DNA of 64,000 nucleotides from NCBI GenBank assembly GCA_016744595.1, contig JADGEB010000013.1, positions 1 to 64,000 of the forward strand. Direction: 5' to 3'. Origin of the DNA: Desulfuromusa sp. GTDB taxonomy: Bacteria > Desulfobacterota > Desulfuromonadia > Desulfuromonadales > Geopsychrobacteraceae. Numbering within the stretch: the stretch's first letter is position 1; each line of letters opens with the position of its first letter. Both the position numbers and the translations under genes were made by a program. The notes under the pieces were generated by a model, which ran no database searches, was not told where the DNA came from, and saw nothing but the letters and a program-made list of their open reading frames with translations. Shown in pieces: positions 35,671 to 44,336 of this stretch.

Positions 35671-36707
35671 GCGATATGATGAAGGCAATGCTGTTGGAAA
35701 AAATAGCTGATCTGCGGGTTGAAAACGAACCCTTAAGGTTGGTGAATTATCCAATTCCAGAGCCAGGTTCAGGTGAAGTGCGAATTCGGGTGGCGGTCTG
35801 TGGAGTTTGTCATACCGAACTGGATGAGATTGAGGGACGTACTCCTCCTCCACGACTTCCGGTGATTCTTGGGCATCAGGCCGTTGGTCAGATTGATAAA
35901 GTTGGAACCAACGTCAACACAAGACAGCTTGGAGAGCGAATTGGTGTTGCCTGGATCTATTCAGCCTGCGGACAGTGCCGATGGTGCCTGCAGGGCCTGG
36001 AGAACCTCTGTCCTGAATTTAAAGCGACCGGAAGAGATGTCGACGGTGGTTATGCTGAATATATGGTGGTTCCGGCAGACTTTGCCCATCCCATTCCTGA
36101 TGCTTTCAGTGCTGCTGAAGCGGCACCGTTGCTCTGTGCCGGGGCAATCGGCTATCGTTCCCTTTTCCTTGCTGAACTTGGTTCGAGGGGGCCGCTAGGT
36201 TTGACTGGATTTGGAGCCTCTGCCCACCTGGTATTAAAGTTGGTACAGCATCAATATCCCGACCTTCCCGTTTACGTCTTTGCCCGTAGTGAAAAAGAGC
36301 AGAAGTTTGCTCTGGAACTTGGCGCTACCTGGGCAGGTGGTACGGAGGATACTGCTCCAAAACTGATGGAAGCGATTATCGATACCACCCCGGCCTGGCG
36401 TCCGGTTGTTGCAGCTATGCGGCAATTGGAACCTGGTGGGCGCCTCGTGATCAACGCTATCCGAAAAGAGAATTATGACCGCGATCTGCTTGCTGGGATC
36501 GATTACCCGCGTGACCTGTGGATGGAAAAAAACATTAAAAGTGTTGCCAATGTCACTCGTAATGACGTGACTGAATTTCTTAAATTGGCAGCAGAAATAC
36601 CACTCCATCCGACTTATGAAGAATTTTCTCTGACAGATGCCAATCAGGCATTGATGGAACTCAAAAACCGTAAGATTCGTGGAGCCAAGGTTCTGAGGAT
36701 CAATTGA
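35667..36707 (+). CDS. zinc-dependent alcohol dehydrogenase
   Basis: A 346-residue medium-chain dehydrogenase/reductase. The catalytic zinc site includes C48 (CGVCHTELD) and H70 (LGHQAVG). The structural zinc site is intact with C101, C104, C107 and C115 (CGQCRWC...NLC). The cofactor fold is LTGFGASAHLVLKL, a slightly altered GxGxxG, preceding a VYVFARS strand that suggests NADP or NAD cannot be separated by eye. It resembles the AdhA/YogA-like group. Its ATG overlaps the stop of the amylase-GlgA gene (ATGA), so it is co-translated with it, although a link to glycogen metabolism is not obvious. Confidence 0.9.
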   Translation: MSDMMKAMLLEKIADLRVENEPLRLVNYPIPEPGSGEVRIRVAVCGVCHTELDEIEGRTPPPRLPVILGHQAVGQIDKVGTNVNTRQLGERIGVAWIYSACGQCRWCLQGLENLCPEFKATGRDVDGGYAEYMVVPADFAHPIPDAFSAAEAAPLLCAGAIGYRSLFLAELGSRGPLGLTGFGASAHLVLKLVQHQYPDLPVYVFARSEKEQKFALELGATWAGGTEDTAPKLMEAIIDTTPAWRPVVAAMRQLEPGGRLVINAIRKENYDRDLLAGIDYPRDLWMEKNIKSVANVTRNDVTEFLKLAAEIPLHPTYEEFSLTDANQALMELKNRKIRGAKVLRIN

Positions 36708-37004
36708 TTGACAAATACCATGTTGATCAAAGATGTTAATGACCGCGAAGAAGATTTATCGAGTGCCGCCAAATTTTCAGTCAACATACCATTCTTGAAT
36801 ATTTGAGAAATATTGATGCTTTTTTATAAAGCAAGTTTCAAGAGAGAGAATCTCTTTCATACTTCTTTTTTAGACCGACGTAAACCGAGATAGGGACAGT
36901 GGGAAAACCACTTCAGGAGCAACTTGAAATGAGTTTATTGACCCAATATTTATCATTTTGAGTCTCATTTTGTGCTTATTTTCAATCATCAGGGGTAAAA
37001 AAAT
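36708..37004. other. intergenic region between adh and cheW
   Basis: About 300 bases between converging genes. I see no gene. A 28-codon forward frame at 36720 has no ribosome binding site, and a 10-codon frame (ATG 36929, AGGAG upstream) has no downstream forward gene to regulate. GGGACAGTGGGAAAACCACTT (36893-36913) contains a short AGTGG/CCACT hairpin of unknown meaning. Confidence 0.4.
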
Positions 37005-37047
37005 AGGAAATGTGGGGGGGGGACTATTTGCCCCCCCCACATTTCCT
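37005..37047 (-). terminator. very strong terminator of the MCP-cheW operon
   Basis: A perfect 17-bp stem (AGGAAATGTGGGGGGGG with its reverse complement at 37031-37047) around a 9-base loop, lying 5 bases past the cheW stop on the reverse strand. On the reverse strand it is followed by ATTTTTTT. The run of G/C is unusual for this otherwise AT-leaning sequence. Confidence 0.92.
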
Positions 37048-37052
37048 GCCTT

Positions 37053-37541
37053 TTACGCTAAAGCCACATCTGCTTCTGCAACAAAAGACTCAATATCAAG
37101 AAGAATTTTCACCTCATCATCCATTTTGCCCATGCCTCTGATATGGCAGTTTTCTTCACCATGCTTTGGTGGCGGTTCAATCTGTTCTATTGGAATTTCA
37201 ATAACTTCTTTAACGCGGTCAACCACCAACCCTGTAGTTTGGTCGTTTACTTCAACAACGATGATACAGTTACGCTCATCATAGTCACGCCAAGGTAGGC
37301 TGAATCGGAGCCGGACATCCATGACCGGAATAACCCGACCACGTAAATTGATGACTCCTTTAATAAATTCTGGCATATCTGGAACATTGGTGATTTTCTG
37401 AACACCAATGATCTCAGTGACATTACTGATGGCAATGCCGTAGTCTTCATTATCCAGAAGAAATGTCAGAAACAGGTCTCGCTGCGAGTCTTCAATGATC
37501 TGATCTTCCGCCATATCAATTGCAAGTGCTGTATTTGCCAT
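37053..37541 (-). CDS. cheW: chemotaxis coupling protein CheW
   Basis: A 162-residue CheW-domain protein that couples chemoreceptors to the CheA kinase. Visible features: FLLDNEDYGIAISNVTEII, ITNVPDMPEFIKGVINLRG, RVIPVMDVRLRF and the later NDQTTGLVVDRVKEVIEI. The chosen start, ATG 37541, has GGAAGGAG nine bases upstream; an ORF extension to 37595 overlaps the preceding gene stop and lacks such a site. It follows the chemoreceptor by about 35 bases and is last in the transcript. No cheA, cheR or cheB occurs in the window, so it must feed a remote array. Confidence 0.93.
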   Translation of the reverse strand: MANTALAIDMAEDQIIEDSQRDLFLTFLLDNEDYGIAISNVTEIIGVQKITNVPDMPEFIKGVINLRGRVIPVMDVRLRFSLPWRDYDERNCIIVVEVNDQTTGLVVDRVKEVIEIPIEQIEPPPKHGEENCHIRGMGKMDDEVKILLDIESFVAEADVALA

Positions 37542-37575
37542 AAGTATTGCTCCTTCCAATGGCTTCGAATGTATA

Positions 37576-39774
37576 TTAATATCTGCCCAAATCATTATCG
37601 TTTAAAGCGATCTGTGGTTGCTCTTGCCTCGGTGTAGCTGTTACTTGCTCTGATATGTCCTTCCAGCTATTGGTATCTGCTTTTGCCACATGTGGTCGAA
37701 TGTTCTGTTCTTTATCGACCACATTCCGTCCCTGATGTTTCAAGGTGAAACGCTGCAACATATGGCTCAGTTGGACTGCTTGTGCCGACATTTCTTCAGC
37801 GGCTGCGGCACTTTCTTCAGCATTGGCCGTATTTTGTTGGGTTACGCTATCAATCTGTGAAATTCCCTGATTTATTTCAGCAACCCCCTGAGCCTGTTCT
37901 TGGCTTGCAGCAGCAATCTCAGCAACCAGATCGGTGACTTTACCGACACCGACAACAATTTCCTGTAAAGCTTCTGCTGTCTGGTTGGCAATGACACTAC
38001 CGTTCTCAGTTTTTGCTACCGAACCTTCGATTAACTCTGAAGTTTCTGCCGCAGCTTTGGCACTGCGGGCGGCAAGATTACGCACTTCTTCGGCGACCAC
38101 AGCAAAACCTTTGCCATGTTGACCGGCACGAGCGGCTTCAACTGCCGCATTGAGAGCAAGCAGGTTGGTTTGGAAAGCGATTTCATCAATTGTCTTGATG
38201 ATCTTGGAGATATTCTGCCCTGCCTCATTGATTTCAGCCATAGCTGAAACCATTGTCTGCATTTGACCACTGCCTTTTTCTGCTGCATGCTTGGTTTCTG
38301 TTGATAAGCAGTTGGCTTTTGTCGCATTTTCTGCATTGAGAGTTGTTTGTGAGGAGGTTTGATTGAGGGATGCCGAAATTTCTTCAAGAGAAGCTGCTGA
38401 TTCGGTCGCTCCCTGAGAAAGTGATTGGCTCGAATCAGCAATCTGACCTGAAGCAGATGAAATTTCTTCCCCAGATACCAGAATTTGTCCCATGATGTCG
38501 TTCAGGTCGTCGCCGAGCTGCTTGATTGCATTGCGCAACTTGTCCTGCTCATCTCGTGGAACCACTTCAAAGGTCAGATCTCCTTTAGCAAGTTTTTGCA
38601 GGGAATCAACCATTTCATTTTGTAAGGAATCGGCAAACTGATCCATCGATTCAGCCATCTGACCAATTTCATCTTTCCGGTTCAATTGCAGACGATTGTC
38701 CAGATGTCCATTTCCCAGTTCTTCAAGCATCTCAACCGTCTTACGCATCGGAGCTGTCATAGACCTACTGATTAAAATTGCGATAATGCTGCCAAGGAGC
38801 AGGGCGATGATACCGACGGAGACAACGGTTGCCTTCTGGGTTTTAATAGCACTTGCACTTTCTGCTAACAAAATTTCTTTACGTGCTTCAACACTCTCTC
38901 TAATTTGTTCAAGTTGGTGCTGTACCTTTTGCAGGTTTGGTTGGGTCACTGAAGTGAAAATCTGTGTTGCTTGCTGCTTCCCTTTAAGAGCAGCCTGAGC
39001 TATCTGCCCAGATTTATGGACAATCTGACTCACTTTCTCTAATGTCGGAGTGACTTTTGTGGCAAAATAAGCTGTGGCTCCGCTGTAATCACCAGATCTC
39101 AGGAGGTGGTTGATTTTTCTACCTTGATTATGCAGTTGCTCATGAGGCTCTTTGAGCCCTTCGAATGCCTTTGCTAGCTCAGGATTTGCTGCCGTTACTT
39201 TTTTTCCTTCTTCTCCATAGATAAATTTCCCAAGTGAGCACTTGGTGTGGTCAAACTCTACATCTACTCCACTTTCATTTGCAATAATCGCCTGTTGAAT
39301 CTTAAATGCCCAATGAGTGTGATCCAGTTCTTTTTCGGTTAAAAATAGTGGGAGATCTGGATCTGCTGCACGGTAGACGGCTTTGATTTGTTTTGCTGAA
39401 GCATGGAGTTTTGCATGCGGACTTTCAATGGCCTGCATGGCACTGCGGATTTCAGGTACCATCAGCTCCGCGTGTTGTCGACCTTCGCCATAATACCATT
39501 TACCAAAACCACATTGTTCATGATCCATCTGGACATTAAGCTCATTAATCTTGTCGTCATTGAGGAATGTGGCTACCTGTCCCGCCCAGTTCAGATGATC
39601 TATTTCTAATTGTGCCACATTACTGTTAAGGAGTTGGCCATCTGCAACCTCTTGACCTTTTTTTACTGTATTAGACAGCCCATATAACCCTATAGACAGG
39701 ACTATCAGGAGCAGGCTAAGAATGGTTCCTGAAAGTAGCAGCATTTTTTTTCCAATTTTTAAGTTGTCAAACAT
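37576..39774 (-). CDS. methyl-accepting chemotaxis protein with two tandem CZB domains
   Basis: A 732-residue chemoreceptor. TM1 is at about 11-33 and TM2 at about 316-336, leaving a 280-residue outer region. That region contains two chemoreceptor zinc-binding (CZB) repeats, each with the His-Cys-His-His ligand set: H60, C88, H120, H124 and H152, C179, H211, H215, with the typical CxxGKW/F core. A HAMP domain follows (about 337-390), then the signalling domain with the hairpin tip [25 protein letters not shown] domains usually sit in the cytoplasm at the C-terminus and sense zinc or hypochlorous acid through the zinc-bound Cys. AAAGGAAA precedes the ATG. Operon with cheW. Confidence 0.92.
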   Translation of the reverse strand: MFDNLKIGKKMLLLSGTILSLLLIVLSIGLYGLSNTVKKGQEVADGQLLNSNVAQLEIDHLNWAGQVATFLNDDKINELNVQMDHEQCGFGKWYYGEGRQHAELMVPEIRSAMQAIESPHAKLHASAKQIKAVYRAADPDLPLFLTEKELDHTHWAFKIQQAIIANESGVDVEFDHTKCSLGKFIYGEEGKKVTAANPELAKAFEGLKEPHEQLHNQGRKINHLLRSGDYSGATAYFATKVTPTLEKVSQIVHKSGQIAQAALKGKQQATQIFTSVTQPNLQKVQHQLEQIRESVEARKEILLAESASAIKTQKATVVSVGIIALLLGSIIAILISRSMTAPMRKTVEMLEELGNGHLDNRLQLNRKDEIGQMAESMDQFADSLQNEMVDSLQKLAKGDLTFEVVPRDEQDKLRNAIKQLGDDLNDIMGQILVSGEEISSASGQIADSSQSLSQGATESAASLEEISASLNQTSSQTTLNAENATKANCLSTETKHAAEKGSGQMQTMVSAMAEINEAGQNISKIIKTIDEIAFQTNLLALNAAVEAARAGQHGKGFAVVAEEVRNLAARSAKAAAETSELIEGSVAKTENGSVIANQTAEALQEIVVGVGKVTDLVAEIAAASQEQAQGVAEINQGISQIDSVTQQNTANAEESAAAAEEMSAQAVQLSHMLQRFTLKHQGRNVVDKEQNIRPHVAKADTNSWKDISEQVTATPRQEQPQIALNDNDLGRY

Positions 39775-39808
39775 TTTTTTTCCTTTCTTTGAAGTGGATA
39801 AAGATCAT

Positions 39809-39834
39809 GCCGCTTTGCTTTGAAAGCGGCTTTT
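39809..39834 (+). terminator. hairpin upstream of the chemoreceptor gene
   Basis: GCCGCTTT and AAAGCGGC form an 8-bp stem around GCTTTG, with a TTTTATTT tail only on the forward side. The flanking genes are on the reverse strand, where it lies between the receiver gene and the chemoreceptor. It may limit read-through despite the missing reverse T-tract, or end an antisense transcript. Confidence 0.45.
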
Positions 39835-39917
39835 ATTTAAACTTTCTGGATGCAGTCAAGCAGAGCAAATTCAGGAAAAAGTCAATAAGAAGACTTACTG
39901 AATTCATTGTGTTTATT

Positions 39918-40307
39918 TCATGCTGCAGAACGTAACGCACCATCCGCAAACTTTTTAAGATAAGCCAACAGGGCATGAAGATCACAAGATTTGCTAAGAC
40001 AATGTTCAACCGTTCCAGTGATGAGACCTAGTTTAATTTTTACATCCTCCTTGCCATCGCTTAGCATGACACGACAAACATCGGGGTAGACCAGCTGGAT
40101 TTTTTTGAAAAACGCAATACTGCTCATGTTAGGTTCTTTCAGATCACTATCACAAATCGCAATATCGATTTGATGACGGCGCATATGATTGAGTGCGTCT
40201 TTTGTCCTTGTGAAATGTGCAGCCTCAACATCTGACCTGTGAATATCCCCATTGTGTGATTTCCAAACACATTCCTCATCATTAATAAAAATAATCCTCG
40301 ATTTCAT
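39918..40307 (-). CDS. single-domain response regulator receiver
   Basis: A 129-residue CheY-like receiver. The acidic pair is D10/E11 in FINDEE, the likely phosphorylation site is D53 (IAICDSDLKEPNMSS), the switch Ser is in VMLSDG, and the conserved Lys is in CLSKSCD. The pattern is intact but divergent, and it has no output domain. Start ATG 40307 is preceded by AAGGAG; an in-frame upstream ATG at 40328 overlaps that site. It lies between the intact chemoreceptor and a decaying one, hinting at a chemosensory role. A small kinase partner is not next to it. Confidence 0.75.
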   Translation of the reverse strand: MKSRIIFINDEECVWKSHNGDIHRSDVEAAHFTRTKDALNHMRRHQIDIAICDSDLKEPNMSSIAFFKKIQLVYPDVCRVMLSDGKEDVKIKLGLITGTVEHCLSKSCDLHALLAYLKKFADGALRSAA

Positions 40308-40324
40308 GTGGTTCTCCTTTTCAA

Positions 40325-41282
40325 TCATCCATTGAGAGTATTGATTATATCGACCCTGTTCTTCACCTTAAATGATCCGACACCCTTCTCCGATTGGCTA
40401 ATAGTTCGCAGTTTCGTATCAACCTTTGTTATGAATACATCTCTTGCCGACCAGTTGATGTTGATGAGGGCGACCCTGTTTTGCTGGTTTTTGTTGCTGT
40501 TCCTGTACTGACCATCTCGATGGTTTTTCAGTGTTTGTTTCACCGATACCCCTTGTGCCTTTATTGCTATCAAGCAGGTCAGTAACCAGTTCTGTTAGTT
40601 TTTCAATGCGAACAATAATTTCCTGTAAACCCTCTGTAGCTTGATGAATAAGAGCATCGTCGACATCAGTTTTATGTGCCGACCTTTCAATTAGCTCTGA
40701 TGTGTCGGCGGCCACTCTTGTCCCAATTTCAGCCAGATGACGTACTTCTTTTGCGACCACTGAAAAAACATTTCCGTGCCAACCACCACGAACTGCTTCC
40801 ACTTCAGCATTCAGGGCAGTTAGGTTAGTATGGAAAGCGACACCGATGACAATTTTTGAGATATTTTGTTGTGCTGACAGGTTGTTAAGCTGAGGTATGT
40901 TTTTTTTATTGGGGGATATTTGTGACTCAATTTGATGGGGAATTTTTGCTATTTTTTCTGATAAAGTCACCGATTCAATTGCTTTTTGACAAGAAAGCTG
41001 ATTGGTAATATCAGCTTGATTCGGCATTGTTGCTATCTTATCTCCTGACAATAGAATTTGACTTTTGATTTCATTCAGGTCGATGCTAATTTTTTTAAGA
41101 TTGGTGCAGAGGGTGTTGCGTGCGGTCGCAGAGGACGCGTCTAAGGTTCTAGAACCAAACCAATGGATCACTTTGCCGAACCTCTGCGAAATAGAGTTAT
41201 TGATTCTTAGTTTAGGTAACCCTATGTTGATCTCGCCAATTTTAATTACCTGGTTCCACCGCATAGAATACGCTCCATTCAC
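40325..41282 (-). pseudogene. decaying, frameshifted chemoreceptor (MCP signalling domain remnant)
   Basis: A 287-codon frame (41282-40419) aligns by eye with the signalling half of the adjacent intact receptor: DLNEIKSQILLSGDKI versus [16 protein letters not shown], and FHTNLTALNAEVEAVRGG versus [18 protein letters not shown], then DTSELIERS versus ETSELIEGS. Many invariant tip residues are altered. Near 40500 the similarity moves to another frame (WSARDV versus MSAQAV), which ends at 40325, so at least one frameshift has occurred. It has no transmembrane or sensor part and no evident start signal. It is best read as a paralogue of the intact neighbour now in decay. Confidence 0.8.
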
Positions 41283-41337
41283 GTGAGTGTTGAATTGAAA
41301 GTTACAATAGAAAAATTACTCTCTCGTATTTGATGAG

Positions 41338-41703
41338 CTAATAGACACAATTGAATCGTTCTATTAATTTAACGTCAAAATCAATGACATGAAGTTTTAG
41401 AGTTTTCTGAACCGCTGCAGTAAATTGACAACCATTTCTCTTGCCTTGTTGCCAATCAACTTCATAAGATCGCAATAGAATCGAAAGCCTTTGATGTTCC
41501 CTCTTGTGATTATCGGGAAATACCGAGCCCATACGTTCAATAATTTTTTCTTCATGGTTAATATGTGCAAGAAAGGCAGGAACAACATGGTGGAGAGAGG
41601 TCGCAGATGCTTGCCCATCGTTATATTGGCGCAGCATCTGACTAATATTGGCGTGATCCAAATCAATTTCCAGATTACGAGCAGTAACAATGCTGTGCCA
41701 CAT
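41338..41703 (-). CDS. single-domain bacteriohemerythrin
   Basis: About 121 residues forming a four-helix hemerythrin-like di-iron protein. The ligand pattern is visible: MWHSIVTARNLEIDLDH at the N-terminus (His), FLAHINHEEKIIE (His and Glu), NHKREHQRL (two His) and LKLHVIDFD (His and Asp). Such proteins bind O2 for sensing, storage or protection. The chosen start, ATG 41703, has GAGGGA upstream; the longer ORF adds 19 residues lacking similarity. It lies 55 bases upstream of the decaying chemoreceptor on the same strand and may once have worked with it. Some substitutions make full function uncertain. Confidence 0.75.
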   Translation of the reverse strand: MWHSIVTARNLEIDLDHANISQMLRQYNDGQASATSLHHVVPAFLAHINHEEKIIERMGSVFPDNHKREHQRLSILLRSYEVDWQQGKRNGCQFTAAVQKTLKLHVIDFDVKLIERFNCVY

Positions 41704-41810
41704 AAATTGTCCCTCGATAAAAGTGCAAAAGCTTATTTCTCTGCAGAAAAACCACGGCAATGGTTTCTATGTTGCGGCACATGATAGTTTTTTAATTTAT
41801 AAACATCAAT

Positions 41811-41871
41811 TCGGGGTGTGTCTGAAAATAAAGTCGGGGTGTGTCTGAAAATAAAGTCGGGGTATGTCTGA
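41811..41871. repeat. 23-bp tandem repeat, about 2.6 copies
   Basis: The unit TCGGGGTGTGTCTGAAAATAAAG occurs exactly at 41811-41833 and 41834-41856, followed by a partial third copy TCGGGGTATGTCTGA (41857-41871) leading into CTACCGTG. The GGGGTGTGTCTGA core looks like ends of REP/RAYT-associated sequences in related genomes, but no transposase is present here. Too few and too short units for CRISPR. Confidence 0.85.
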
Positions 41872-42108
41872 CTACCGTGTCCATGGCAAAAAAAATGCAG
41901 TTATGGACAGGCTATTTTTTCTAGGTATCGATAGAAAAATTCCCATTAGAAACTCAGGAATGATCATCTATCGTATAGATTGCTACCAAGTCAGTTGTGC
42001 TAAAGTTTCTGGGGAAAACGCTCACTCATTGAGATGAAATTGACTGAGAATTATAACTGGAACTTTTCCTCAAATGGAGCAAGTAAATAAAATTATTAAG
42101 GATATAGG

Positions 42109-42136
42109 TTGACATTCAAAAAGAAATGCATAAGAA
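42109..42136 (+). promoter_or_regulatory. candidate sigma-70 promoter for the NarL-type pair
   Basis: TTGACA (42109-42114), a 16-base spacer and TAAGAA (42131-42136), about 125 bases before the kinase start. The -10 element is a partial match. Confidence 0.35.
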
Positions 42137-42261
42137 TTTCCAAACTACCAAAGCTGTAAAAGTAAACCCTAGTTGGTAACTGTTCTTACTCACATCGCTC
42201 AATTATAGCCCAAAGTCAGCATCGACTTTGTCCTCTGCTTGCAGAGATGAAGGGTGAATAA

Positions 42262-43440
42262 ATGCTACAAGAGGATGACCCTAAGCTGTTTAGTCAATTA
42301 GAATTACAGAATACTGAACTTTTACGCGCTAAAAAACAACTCCAGACTACTGCGGATGAATGGTCCCGCACCTTTGATTCAACCACAGATCTGATCTCTA
42401 TTATCGGCAATGATTACCGCCTGATCCGTGTCAACCGTGCTATGGCTGAGGCTATCGGACGTTCTCCTGAGGACTGTGTTGGGTTGAATTGCTATACAGC
42501 TATCCACGGTAGGGTTACCCCACATGATTTTTGCCCCCACAAGCGCACGCTGAACACTCTACAATCTGAAAAAGCCGAGTTTTACGAACCGCACTTGGGT
42601 ATGCATCTACAGGTAGCAACGACTCCTTTTTTTTCAACGGATGGAATATTGGCCGGATCTGTACATGTGGCTCACGATATCACCACCCATGTGCAGGATT
42701 GCAAAATAATTACAGAGAAGAAAGAGCAGCTGAAGGTTCTTAACGAGACACTGGAAGCTCGCATCGCTTCGGCTACATGCGAATTGACTGAAGCAAACCT
42801 GAAATTACGAACCCTCTCTCATCGGATGGAAAAAGTGCGTGAGAATGAGCGCAAAGAGCTCGCCCGGGAAGTACATGATGAGATTGGTCAAATGCTGGTT
42901 GCGATTAAATTTGAATTGTCCCGATTGTGTAAAGATAATAACCAGTCTCTAGAAGCGATTGAAATTATTGCTACTATTGATGAGGAAATCTCTTTTGTTA
43001 CGAACAAGGTTCAGCAAATTATTTCGAAATTGCGACCTGCTGCGTTAGATTTCTTGAGTCTCTGTGATGCCATTAAGTGGGTGGCAGAGGAGTTTACCAG
43101 TCGTACGAGTATTCCCTGTGAAGTGAAGTTATGCACTCTTCCGCCGCTATTGACCAAAGAACAAGAAACCTCCTTGTTTCGTATTGCCCAAGAAGCGCTG
43201 AGCAACATCTCGCGACATGCTGCAGCTCAACTCGTGACTATTGGGAGTGAGAGGAGAGAACAGTGTTATACGTATTTCGTTGCTGATAATGGCCGAGGTA
43301 TTTCCGATCAAGAACTTCTAGCACCTGACTCTTTTGGTATAATGGGAATGTATGAACGTGCTGAACAGATTGGCGCAACTGCTGAAGTATCAGCACTTCA
43401 AGATAAAGGAACGATTGTTCGTGTCCATATCCCGCTTTAA
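42262..43440 (+). CDS. PAS-domain sensor histidine kinase, NarX/DesK type (HisKA_3)
   Basis: A 392-residue soluble kinase with no membrane helices. An N-terminal PAS domain (about 28-145) contains CYTAIHGRVTPHDFCPHKRTL, a cysteine-bearing loop common in PAS domains of related bacteria. After a coiled coil comes the HisKA_3 phosphoacceptor H205 in AREVHDEIGQML. The HATPase has the N-box EALSNISRHA and G1 box VADNGRGIS. The ligand is unknown; cytoplasmic PAS suggests redox, gas or small-molecule sensing. GAAGGG precedes the ATG. The cognate regulator starts 16 bases downstream. Confidence 0.92.
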   Translation: MLQEDDPKLFSQLELQNTELLRAKKQLQTTADEWSRTFDSTTDLISIIGNDYRLIRVNRAMAEAIGRSPEDCVGLNCYTAIHGRVTPHDFCPHKRTLNTLQSEKAEFYEPHLGMHLQVATTPFFSTDGILAGSVHVAHDITTHVQDCKIITEKKEQLKVLNETLEARIASATCELTEANLKLRTLSHRMEKVRENERKELAREVHDEIGQMLVAIKFELSRLCKDNNQSLEAIEIIATIDEEISFVTNKVQQIISKLRPAALDFLSLCDAIKWVAEEFTSRTSIPCEVKLCTLPPLLTKEQETSLFRIAQEALSNISRHAAAQLVTIGSERREQCYTYFVADNGRGISDQELLAPDSFGIMGMYERAEQIGATAEVSALQDKGTIVRVHIPL

Positions 43441-43455
43441 CCCTATGGGGGCAGT

Positions 43456-44097
43456 ATGTATAAAATTCTGGTGGTGGATGACCATTTCGTTGTCAGACAT
43501 GGAATTATTCGCATCCTTGAAGAAAGGCGAGGACTGGAGTTGATTTGTGAGGAGGCCTCTACCTCCGAAGAAGCTTTACAGAAACTGTCGAATTGCCAAT
43601 ATCAAGCTATCCTTTTGGATATTTCTCTGAATGATGAAAACGGTCTCGACTTGCTCCCTAAACTAAAACAGATCCAGCCCTCTATTCCCATCTTGATTGT
43701 TTCAATGCACCCGGAGGAGCTGTATGCCATTCATGCCCTCAGCTTGGGTGCTGCAGGATACCTCACAAAAAACAGTGCTCCCGACATTTTAGTTGATGCT
43801 GTTAGCAATGTCTTATCGGGGCAGCGCTTTATCTCAGCTTCACTAGCCAGTAGCTTAGCTGATCATCTCGCGGGAGATCAAGGGATGCCCTCAGCAGTAC
43901 ACGATCAACTCTCGCCAAGGGAATTTCAGATTTTGCGTAAAATTGGTAGTGGAAGAACACCTACAGAAATCAGCAAAAGTCTCTTTTTAAGTGTCAAGAC
44001 GATCAGTACCTACCGAGTACGAATTTTGAAGAAAATGGGCATGCGCACATCGGCTGAATTGATGAAATATGCGATCACGCAAAAACTGGTAGATTAG
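43456..44097 (+). CDS. NarL/FixJ-family response regulator
   Basis: A 213-residue DNA-binding regulator. The receiver has the DDH acidic pocket, phosphorylation site D55 (ILLDISLNDENG) and conserved Lys in YLTKNSA. A C-terminal LuxR-type helix-turn-helix follows (LSPREFQILRKIGSGRTPTE then LFLSVKTISTYRVRILKKMG). GGGGGC stands before the ATG. It is the partner of the upstream HisKA_3 kinase. Its regulon cannot be read here; neither the decayed chemotaxis genes nor amrS shows an obvious operator. Confidence 0.93.
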   Translation: MYKILVVDDHFVVRHGIIRILEERRGLELICEEASTSEEALQKLSNCQYQAILLDISLNDENGLDLLPKLKQIQPSIPILIVSMHPEELYAIHALSLGAAGYLTKNSAPDILVDAVSNVLSGQRFISASLASSLADHLAGDQGMPSAVHDQLSPREFQILRKIGSGRTPTEISKSLFLSVKTISTYRVRILKKMGMRTSAELMKYAITQKLVD

Positions 44098-44336
44098 AAG
44101 TTACCGTTGAGCCAAGAAAAGCTTGAACCTACTCAGAAATATTTCTACTAATTCAGAGCGCCATTTTTATTTTGAAACTCTGACAACGGATTTTCGTCCT
44201 GGTTGCTATGCTTTCCATGTAATCGTTGCACGTATCTTATGTGATGGATTGATTGAACCTCCCGCTTAATCAATCTCCTGAGGGAGAGGGAAAACCCAAG
44301 ACATAGCAAAAAATCTATAAGAAAAGAAAGTTGGTA

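Larger units (their letters stand above)
41704..42261. other. gene-free interval with repeat remnants
   Basis: About 560 bases without a supportable gene, between the reverse-strand hemerythrin and the forward kinase. It holds the 23-bp tandem repeats at 41811-41871 and a candidate promoter at 42109-42136. The AT-rich middle (41900-42100) shows no ORF, tRNA or structured element that I can support. Confidence 0.5.

Noticed and set aside
36720-36806. 28-codon forward frame after adh
   Set aside because: No ribosome binding site and no resemblance to any protein.
36870-36961. Cyclic di-GMP riboswitch or leader peptide before cheW/adh
   Set aside because: GEMM consensus elements are absent, and the 10-codon frame has no downstream forward gene to regulate.
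41811-41871. CRISPR array
   Set aside because: Direct tandem units without spacers, only 2.6 copies, no cas genes.
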